The position numbers and the translations under genes are program-made. A stretch of DNA of 64,000 nt. Source: Rattus norvegicus. Taxonomy: Eukaryota; Chordata; Mammalia; Rodentia; Muridae. Of the stretch, positions 56,331-64,000 are shown one piece after another. The stretch spans positions 25,899,001 through 25,963,000 of the forward strand of contig NC_086028.1 of the NCBI RefSeq assembly GCF_036323735.1. Direction: 5' to 3'. Each line of letters starts with the position of its first letter. Within the stretch, counting starts at the first letter, position 1. Below the pieces are notes generated by a model, which ran no database searches, was not told the DNA's origin, and saw only the letters and a program-made list of their open reading frames with translations.

Positions 56331-56714
56331 ATAAAAGAAATAAGCCTTGGGCAGAAATCTGGCTTTGGGCCTGAGCTAAGGAAATAGGCCCTGATTAAGA
56401 ACATTTACATTTGAGTTAGTGTAAAGAGCAGAGCAGGCTCAATGGAAGCATGTGTGGCAATCCTTATCCTTGGTCATTCTGATTAGCCCCCAGAAAGGTA
56501 TTTACAGGATTTTGTTTATGACCTTGCTTGTTCCTTGACTCAGAACTGATCTTATTATTCTGCATGTAATTAAAGTGGTATAAAGGCAGATTGGAAAACA
56601 ATAAACCTGCTTCAGCTTCAGAACTGGCTGGAGTCACACTACAGCGTTATAATTGTCTTTTTTTCCTCCTGCCCTGGGGAACCTGTTGACTGACTGAGCT
56701 GGCTTGGTCATGGA
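56331..56714 (+). mobile_element. Probable LTR of another ERV inserted in ORR1
   Basis: The run contains GTATAAAGG (56577-56585, TATA-like) and AATAAA (56600-56605) at LTR-like spacing, preceded by an ATTAAGAACATTTACATTTG block. It interrupts the otherwise ORR1-like internal sequence, which resumes near GATGGTAATGTATATCCTG (56779). Exact ends and family (an ERVK-type LTR such as an RMER) are uncertain. Confidence 0.45.
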
Positions 56715-57038
56715 GTTTGAAGCCTGCTCAGCTGTATTTTGGTCTTGCTTTGGTCCCTTCCTCACTATGATGTTTTGGGATGGTAATGTATATCCTGTGT
56801 TGTTGGAAGTATATGTGAGCTGTTTTGTGATTTTCATTTTATAGGTGATTGCAGTTAAGAGATTGCATGAATCTTAGAGGAGACTTTGAATAGTGGACTT
56901 TTAACATTTTTGAGTCTAAGTTATAGTCTAGGGGGACTTTTGAAGTTGGACTAAATTTATTTTGCATTATACCCTGGCTAGTTATGGTCCCCATAGAATC
57001 ATGTGTTTGAGTAAGCCTATGGCAACCAGGGAGTAGGA

Positions 57039-57362
57039 TGTGATGGTTTGACTATGCTTGGCCCAGGGAGTGGCACTATTAGGAGGTATGACCTTGTTGC
57101 AGTAGGAGTGGCTTTGTTGGAGGAAGTGTGTTAGTTTGGTGTGGGCTCTGAAACCCTCCTTTTATCTGCCTGGAAGACAGTCTTTCTGGCTGCAGTTGGA
57201 TCGAGTTGGATCTTAACTCTTTCTTCCATGACATGACTGCCTGGATGTTGGTATGGTCCTACTTTGATGATAATGGACTGAACCTCTGATTAAATGTTGT
57301 ACATTATACAAGTTGCTTTGGTCATGGTGTTTCTTCACACCAATAAAACCCAAATTAAGACA
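57039..57362 (+). repeat. 3' LTR of ORR1-type element
   Basis: TGTGATGGTTTGACTATGC to CCAAATTAAGACA, aligned to the 5' LTR with many substitutions and small gaps. The gap in ACCTCTGATTAAATGTTG lacks a segment present in the 5' LTR. The divergence implies an old insertion. Confidence 0.92.
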
Positions 57363-57529
57363 GGATCCTAGAGATCAGATTAAAGTTACTCAATTTGTTA
57401 GTATGTGTGCTTTTCTACTGATCTATCTAGCTAGTTCAGATTCAGGGTTTATTTTAAAAAGTTTAACCAGGGGTTTTGCTAAATTTGGATGTTGGTGGAA
57501 GAAAATGTTTTAGGAACATGGCTTACTGA

Positions 57530-57786
57530 TTTATACTGGCTTGTCCCTCATGCCTCATTCAGCTTGCCTTTTATACAACCAAGGATCAACTAGACAAAGA
57601 ATGATCCTCTCCAAAATGGTCTGGGTTTTCCTACATCAATCACCAATCAAGAAAATGCCACACAGACTTGTGTATTGGCCAATCTAATGGAGGTATTTTC
57701 TCAATTGAAGTTTTCTTTTCCTAGATGACCCTTGCTTGTGTTTAGTTGACAAAAACAAAACAACAAGTAAAAAACTAACCAGCACA
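57530..57786 (+). mobile_element. Right half of LTR- or hAT-like rodent repeat
   Basis: It carries ATCACCAATCAAGAAAATGCC, CTCAATTGAAGTT, TGACCCTTGCTTGTGT and AACTAACCAGCACA, and belongs to the repeat type at 38716-39108. It sits between two ORR1-type LTRs. Confidence 0.5.
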
Positions 57787-57789
57787 AGG

Positions 57790-58169
57790 AACACTCAGTT
57801 TGGGTTTCCAATGCTGTCAAGAGACACAGTGATCAAGGAAACTCTTATAAAGGCAAAAATTTAATTGGGGCTGGTTTATAGTTTCAGAGGTCCTGGTCAT
57901 TATCATCATGGCAGGTATCATGGCAGCATCCAGGCAGACATGGTGCTGGAGAAAGAGCTGAGAGTTCTGCATCTTGAGTTGAAGGCAACCAGGAGAGACT
58001 GGCATCCTCAGGCAGCTAGGAGGAAGTTCTCTTCCACAATGGATAGAGCCTGAGCATAGAAGGAGACTTTCAAAGCCAACCCCCACAGTGATAGATTTCC
58101 TCCAACAAGGCCATACCTTGTAATATTATCACTCCCTATGGACCAAGCATATTCAAACCACCATAGACA
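57790..58169 (-). mobile_element. ORR1-type LTR, solo, minus strand
   Basis: The reverse complement begins TGTCTATGGTGGTTTGAATATGCTTGG and contains CCTTGTTGGAGGAA, CCAGCCCCAATTAAAT and TAAGAGTTTCC, matching the LTRs at 52382 and 57039. It has no partner LTR downstream and is inverted relative to the provirus-like element 430 bp upstream. Confidence 0.82.
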
Positions 58170-59060
58170 TTTTATATCTAAGCCATAAAGAATGACAAGG
58201 TATCTAAAGGAGAGTTCACCCAATTTGAATTGTGTGCCCCATAGAGATAGTCAAGAGGCTTTGGAGTCACAGGTGTGGAACATGGAAAACAGGAGAACAT
58301 TTAATGGAGCTTTTGAGGCAGGCATCTAATTCTGAATCTACAATGACGAAGTGTCACAGTAAACAAACAGGAACTCAGGATAACTACTGAGAGAGTATTC
58401 AGACAAGTTTCCTGGAGCTGCCACTTCTTTGACTTGGAGCTGGGCTTAATGTTGCCCAATATGCACCATATTCACAAAGGTCTGATGCTTTCAGAAAGTG
58501 CAGATGGTCTTTGCAAAATACAATGCTGCTTCAGATGAAGTGTAAGATTTCAAGGGCTCTGCAATGTAAATGTGAACAACCAAGACATCATCTCCGATTG
58601 TTTCACAAACCACAACATGGAGAAGTGTTAAAATTGTGTATTGATAAGAGTGTCATTCGCATACATAAAGAAGACCTAATCCTGCATGCTCCTGTGCATA
58701 GCACTTTGAAACTTTTAATTCCAAAGTTGATTTTGAAAATGGGAAACAACTCTCAGAGAATATTTATTTTTAAATTCAAATTGAGAGAAAGCATGTTGTA
58801 TAACTGTTGCTTTTTAAAGAGAAGAAGTTACCATATGTCAGGGCAATTTGCAGCGATTATCACTTCATGGAGATATGGAGAAAACTTAATTGCTGACTAA
58901 TGTAGTTGGGGCTGAAGGTCACCTCTCAATAACTCAGTGACTACATAATGATCCTACTTTAAAAATCCATCTTGCAGCATTCCATTTGGGAAAGAATGTC
59001 TTCTCACAGAGTATACTTCATTTTATGGTATGTCATATTAGCTTATGTATACTATGACAT
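58170..59060. other. Unassigned spacer
   Basis: No repeat was recognised. A 129-codon plus ORF (58511-58900) has no recognisable domain, start context or neighbours to support it. Confidence 0.4.
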
Positions 59061-59062
59061 AG

Positions 59063-59225
59063 TGTATATATATATACATACATGTATATGTATATATATT
59101 ATATATATATATATATTTCTTTATATCTCTTCAGGGTATGCTGTTTCCTTTTTGCTTTTACTAAGTAGAAACTTGGGCAAAAGAAGGAGTAAAATCAAAC
59201 ACACACACACACACACACACACACA
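59063..59225. repeat. (TA)n and (CA)n microsatellites
   Basis: TA-rich blocks at 59063-59120 and a CA tract at 59199-59225 with spacer between. Confidence 0.93.
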
Positions 59226-59251
59226 TCAAAGCACAATTTTAAAGATTTTAA

Positions 59252-59470
59252 AACATTGTTCATTTTTATTACGTGTGTGTGTTCTTGCTTATCTGTATGT
59301 GTGGCATGTACATGCAGGTTTCCCAGAGGCCAGAATTGGATATTATATCCCCTAGAACTGGAGTTACTTTAGGTGGTAACTCACACATCAATGTAGGTGC
59401 TGGGGATCAAAACCTGATCCTGTGGAAGAGCAGCAAGTGGTCCTAAACTCTGGGCTATCTCTTCAGCCTC
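59252..59470 (-). mobile_element. B3 SINE
   Basis: The plus strand gives the reverse B3 order: TTCATTTTTATTACGTGTGTG, CAGGTTTCCCAGAGGCCAG, CCCTAGAACTGGAGTTAC, GTGCTGGGGATCAAAACCTG, GAAGAGCAGCAAGTGG and GGGCTATCTCTTCAGCCTC. Confidence 0.92.
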
Positions 59471-60700
59471 CACTTTAAAGACATTTTAAGGTCATTCTGT
59501 ACCTTGGGCTAATAGATGGAGTAAATGTCCTTGATGCTTATACATGGGAACATTAAGACAGCAACCTAACAGGGTGAACATGAACACATCTGAAACCCTC
59601 AAGTAGCACGGTAGTAAAATGTACACTGATATGTGCACTGTGGGAAGAGCAAATCACTGTAGATTAATTTCTATTTGAGTAAATCCTCTTCCTCCTGTGG
59701 AGTTGTTTACATGTATGCTTGGATAATATGTTTGAAACTATGTGGGGACATATCATCACCTGTTGCTGATGTGATTTTTAATGTGCACAGCACATAGCAT
59801 GCAGTGTGAACACATACATAAAATGTAGCATGGAGCTGAAGGATATATATATATATTTGGCTGTACAGTGTTTTCTTATAACCCACTGTGGGTTTTCTCC
59901 AAAATGGATACTCAAATGAGAAAATGTATTACTGCATTTGATTGTGCACCACAGCATGTTCTTAATAGATCAGGCAAGGGATAATGCTTTGAAGGGCTGT
60001 TGAAAGCTTTCTAGCTTTGAGGATATTGAGAACAGGACACAGGGGGAACAAAGCTAGAGACTGATTTTATTTCTTCTTAGAAAACCCCTGTACTTAGCTA
60101 AAAATTTAAGATCATTTTCCTTAGATTTTAAGAAATGTCACAATGAGTTCACAAATGATTTTATTTTTCTTCATAGTATTTATTTTAGTTATCTCTAATA
60201 CTCCCTAAGTATCTGATGAAATCCTATAGCCTTAACATTGTGAGGCATACATATGGGCTATTGGTATCTATGGAGGCAGAGAACATGTACATTTTTTATG
60301 ACCAATTCTACTGGTATTTTCCTGATTTTTCCCCTACAGAAAACAAAGCTCAGAAGTTCAGAAAAGAAACCACAAACAGGTGTTATCCAGTGACATGTCA
60401 AATAATAATAAACCTATACTGCGCATTCTGGTTCTCTGGAGATCCCTGACATAGTTGTTGTTTTTAGTTGATCTTGGTGACTCTCAATGTACTTGGCTTA
60501 TTAGCAAGTGAGTTGTCAAAAATATATTATATATTGTTAACAGGTATGAGACCAGTTGCTAAGCAGTCAGTAGCCAACCATGCAGATAGTCCTCATTTCC
60601 ACTTAGGCTCATATTCTATGCTTTACAATTTATTTTTTGTAAAAGCAACTTTTATTTGATGGATGTAATAATTGTCATCTCTGAGGCTTACTGTTGAATA
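59471..60700. other. Unassigned spacer
   Basis: No gene or repeat was recognised. Confidence 0.5.
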
Positions 60701-60904
60701 AGCTCAACCTTTCTAGCTCTTTCTGAATTCTGGCTGTCTGGTTCAACTTAGCTCTTCTGGCTCGAGCTTCTCTCCGAGCTCACTGATTTAAACTGGCTTT
60801 TCTCAGCGTCTCCCTAAATTGCTCTGCTTGACCTAAACTAACTCTAGCTATTTGTTCTAGTCTTCTAGCTCCTTCATATCCTCTGGTTTCAACTGCCTTG
60901 TCTG

Positions 60905-61080
60905 ACCTGCACTGAACTGGCCAAACACAACTCCACTGTACTGACTGAACTCAACTCACTCAACTGACTGAACTGAAGTCAGTTCCACTGCCTGCACTCA
61001 TCCACACTGACTCCCAATTTTTAAAATCTGAACTCACCTAACTGACTGATTTGAACTCAACTGACTTACTGAACTCAGTG
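60905..61080 (+). repeat. Degenerate TGAACT-rich tandem array
   Basis: Words such as ACTGAACT, ACTGACTGAACTCAACT and CAACTGACT recur at short irregular spacing (roughly 8-17 bases) across 175 bases. Confidence 0.7.
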
Positions 61081-61245
61081 GTCTGCCTGCCTTTATCTCC
61101 TGAGTTCTGGGATTAAAGGTGTGTGTTACCATACCTGGACCTAAGATTTCCTTTACCCAAAACTTACTCTATAAGAGGCTGGTCTTTAACTCAGAGATTT
61201 GCTTGCCTCTAAATCCCAGGATTAAAGGCCCGTCTGCATGCTAGC
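61077..61245 (-). mobile_element. Two B1-derived segments inside copy B
   Basis: CTGCCTGCCTTTATCTCCTGAGTTCTGGG with ATTAAAGGTGTGTGTTACC (61086-61132) and TTGCTTGCCTCTAAATCCCAGG with ATTAAAGGCCC (61199-61232) are reversed B1 heads about 110 bases apart. Confidence 0.7.
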
Positions 61246-61879
61246 TGGAAAACACAGACCTATACAGTCTTTGGATGTGATCTATTGCCAGAGCAGACAA
61301 GTGGCTGATGTAAAATTCCTCTACAGTTTTTGTTATTTTTGATGGTTGAATCTGTAGGATGTCACACAGGTGAAGGCAGGTACAAGATAGAACGAGGCCT
61401 GTCATTGGATGAGAAGGAAGGATGGGTGGGAGAAAAGTTTGAGGGAAGAGGAGGAGACTGGAGAAGAGAAGCTGTGGAAAGCACATGGGGGCGGATGTTG
61501 TGAATGTTCTTAAGGAGTGCATGTGTACAGGATTTTGTGTGTCTAGATGAACAAATTATATATTATCAATTGAATCGGAGGTTATTGTGTTGTGTGCTCT
61601 TTCATATAGTGATTTAAGTTTAAGAGAGTTTGTGGTGGTGGAGACACTGGGCCGACATGGAATTGAGATGTATATTTCTGGCATGATGGCAGCTTGTCTT
61701 GGGAATTGGATGAGTAGAGAGATTGATGCCAGGTTCAGAGAGAGGCCTTGGGCAGTGTGATAAGGGATGGAGCAGAGAGGGTGAGACGCTTTGCTGACTG
61801 AGATGAAGATATCTACCAGATATATTGGGGCACTACGGTGCAGGACCTAGTGCCGGATAAAGGAAAGCCATTTTCTTTT

Positions 61880-61990
61880 ATAATTTTATAGCAACAGAAT
61901 CTCATTATGTAGTCTAGCCTAGCCTACAGTTTACAATCCTGCCTTGGTGCATTCCTTTCCTGAGTGCTAGGGAACTAAAAGCACAGTGCT
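61880..61990 (-). mobile_element. Degenerate B1 relic
   Basis: ACAGAATCTCATTATGTAGTCTAGCC and GAGTGCTAGGGAACTAAAAGCAC read as reversed, strongly diverged B1. Confidence 0.6.
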
Positions 61991-64000
61991 AACATTTATA
62001 GTTAAATTATATTAAACTCCTAGTTTAAGTTTTCATTCTAGTTAAGGAGGTATAGATCATTTGCAAAAAAAAAATTTACCATGTGGAAGAAGAAGACTGA
62101 ACAGGTAGGAGACAGTTCACCTGCTCTAAAGCATAGAGACAGCTTCCCAGAGTGAGTGTCGTAAGCAGACTTTTGCAGGATGCATGGCAAGTGCTTTGTC
62201 AGTGAACTTGGGAATTGGGACAGAAAAAGTACATCTGCAAAGGCCCAGCACTCAGGTGGGACTGGGTGAGTTTATTATTTAAGACGGAAAAGGAACATCG
62301 TACTTGAAAGTGTCCAGAACATAGAGGGCCTTCAGGCTGCCTTACGATGGAATCTAAAGGGCAAGGGTAGCCTGCTGTCAAAGGTTTACAAAGAAGAGTG
62401 ACATTAATTACAGTTCTCTGAAAGAAAAAGAAATCACCGCCTGGTGGTCTATGGGGTAGCTGCTAGGAGGGCACAGGGGACCATGGAAGAGCACTTGGAG
62501 TGACAGAGAAGAGTTGTCTGGACAAGACAGGGTGCTAGTGTAGATTACGATTTGTCAGGGGAAGCAGTGGAATGTAGACATTGCTATTGTTCACCTGGAG
62601 GAAAACAGAAGTGGAACAGGTTGGAGACTGCAGGATTAGAGGCCATACTGGTAGGCACACTGAAAGAAGGCAGGTGGGGTTATCAAGATGTACATATAAA
62701 TTAAAGTCATATACCTGGGCGAAGTTTCTAAGATGCAGAGTATAAAATGGGGAGGGGGGAATTGAGATGAAGTCCAGGGCTCTCAGTTTGAGAAGGTTGG
62801 AATCCAGTTTAATCAAGAGACATACCTGTCAAGTGAAACTTTACAGATATGTATCCTAGAATGCACTGCAGTGGCTTACCAGAACCCTTGCTAATAGTCA
62901 TCGCAGGAGACCTCACAGTTCCCTACTTTGTGCTTGACCTTGGAGCTACTTCTATTCCATTTTTCCTCATTGTTGAAAACTCATCATGTACCTTCTTGCT
63001 CCTAGACCAGAATGAAAATCTCTTATTTATTCTCCAAGCAGGTATTAGACCATCTGACTCTAGTCAGTCTACCCCAACATTGTAATTTAGCAGCTATATT
63101 CAGGGTTTGCAGAATTTTATCTAGGCCATGTAAGCCCCTGAGGCATCTTCCCAAACAAGGTGCTCAGAACTCTTGCCTGGGCTCTGTTGATTGTGTCTTG
63201 GAGTTAGGTCATGATTCCAGAGAAGTGCTTACTTTCAGGATTCTGTAAAATACCAGTGACCATAACTTTAAAAAAAACCAGTTCAAGGTATTCTTCTACA
63301 GTAGAATAATTTTCTACAGAAATAAAATGTTAATATTTCTCTACTTACTACAATCAGTCATTTTTAAGGTAAAGGTAACTTTAAAATACAAGACATTTTA
63401 GAAAGAGTAAACTCGAAATCGTTCTGTACCTTACCGTTCTGGCTTTGAAGATAACCTTCCCAATGTAAATTGATGTGGCGGGGGTTGGAGCTCAGAACTA
63501 AAAGTTCTGATGAAATTTCTCAAAGAACACTGCAGCCTATTTCTTCTATGCTGATTGCTGTCAGAACTAAAATGCAATAGCTGCCCGGTAACGGTAGACG
63601 TGAACTCAGTACCTTGAAGAGTTTAAAGTGTTCTGCCAGCTAAAAATCCACTGCAGAGTCTTTTCACTCTAAACAACTGCCTCTTTTATCTGTGGAAGGT
63701 TTCAGAGGGCAATCTGTTTCACACGCTTCAAACACATAAGGTAGTATAAAGAGTGACATCGTTCTGGATCTGAGAAAGGATTATTGATTTGGAGCCAATT
63801 ATTTTGTTCATTTCCATTTATAGGAAGTTGTTTAGCGCCTAATAGGTCTAATGATTCAAATTTATATGAAAATATAAAGTAAACACACCATTCTCATGGA
63901 TGTCAGTCTTTATTGAGAGTAGGTAGCAAGACATGGAAAATAATTACTGTTTTATAAAAGCAATAATATATAGTATATAATACATAACAATTGTGTGTTC
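61991..64000. other. Unassigned spacer to window end
   Basis: No gene, SINE or L1 was recognised over 2 kb. The small ORFs at 62199-63248 have no recognisable domains. Confidence 0.45.

Larger units (their letters stand above)
52382..57362 (+). mobile_element. ORR1-type (ERVL-MaLR) element with both LTRs, nested insertions
   Basis: Two similar LTRs in the same direction bracket an internal region. The element is flanked by GGTTC (52377-52381) and GGATC (57363-57367), a 5-bp duplication with one mismatch, as expected for ERVL/MaLR integration. Internal pieces are 52711-53095, about 53866-54019, 55595-56330 and 56715-57038. MaLR internal regions are non-coding, and no gag, pol or env reading frame is seen. 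Two L1s and probably one other LTR have inserted into it. Confidence 0.88.
60720..61690 (-). repeat. Medium-reiterated rodent repeat, copy B
   Basis: The segment 61280-61690 is the inverse of copy A (about 490-890). The left part (60905-61080) is a degenerate array of ACTGAACTCAACTGAC-like words, and 61077-61245 contains two reversed B1-type pieces (CTGGGATTAAAGGTGTGTG and CCAGGATTAAAGGCCCG). The composite recalls RMER1-type repeats, but the name is tentative. Confidence 0.55.

Noticed and set aside
58511..58900. 129-codon ORF as a gene
   Set aside because: No domain, no splice context, AT-rich codons and no flanking gene structure; plausible by chance in 64 kb of six frames.

Overview
The window looks like gene-poor intergenic DNA from a rodent, most likely rat (Rattus). 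Three tRNA-derived ID SINEs are present, the youngest LINE-1 copies have the G-rich rat-type 3' end, and B1, B2 and B3 SINEs plus ORR1-type (MaLR) LTR elements lie throughout. No exon of a cellular protein-coding gene was recognised on either strand. The only intact long reading frames are the two ORFs of one LINE-1.

Layout. 1-6500: old L1 debris, one copy of a repeat that recurs inverted at 61.3-61.7 kb, long TA/CA tracts, old minus-strand L1 3' UTR pieces and a degenerate 20-bp minisatellite. 6.5-12.6 kb: large GT/CA/CT microsatellites, B1 copies, one ID SINE and a 5'-truncated young L1. 12.88-14.04 kb: a polyadenylated non-L1 retroposon with internal tandem repeats and target-site duplications (TSDs). 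15.34-21.79 kb: a full-length L1 with a perfect 15-bp TSD and both ORFs open. 22.6-24.3 kb: a decayed mammalian L1. 24.8-30.4 kb: B2/B3 SINEs, a GAAG array and a processed pseudogene (28.80-29.63 kb) with a perfect 16-bp TSD. 31-36.5 kb: an old L1 3' UTR split by a second long L1, which carries two 5' monomers and a microhomology-flanked deletion of the reverse-transcriptase region. 36.8-37.06 kb: two ID SINEs. 38.7-46 kb: an old LTR- or hAT-like repeat, B1 relics, a young truncated L1, a 155-bp mRNA retrocopy and an Rpl27a pseudogene. 47-52 kb: an old L1 3' UTR piece and unassigned sequence. 52.38-57.36 kb: an ORR1 element with two LTRs and a 5-bp TSD, carrying two nested L1 insertions, one of them 5'-inverted. 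57.5-64 kb: further LTR relics, a B3, the second copy of the shared repeat and unassigned sequence.

Nearly all recognisable content is explained by L1 activity. L1 makes its own copies, and its machinery also copies SINEs and cellular mRNAs in trans, leaving A-tails and 7-20 bp TSDs. The one candidate for present-day function is the 6.4-kb L1 at 15339-21785. No new protein-coding system was found. The most unusual items are that intact L1, the tandem-repeat retroposon at 12883-14036, the unidentified mRNA retrocopies, and the nested and rearranged retroelements.
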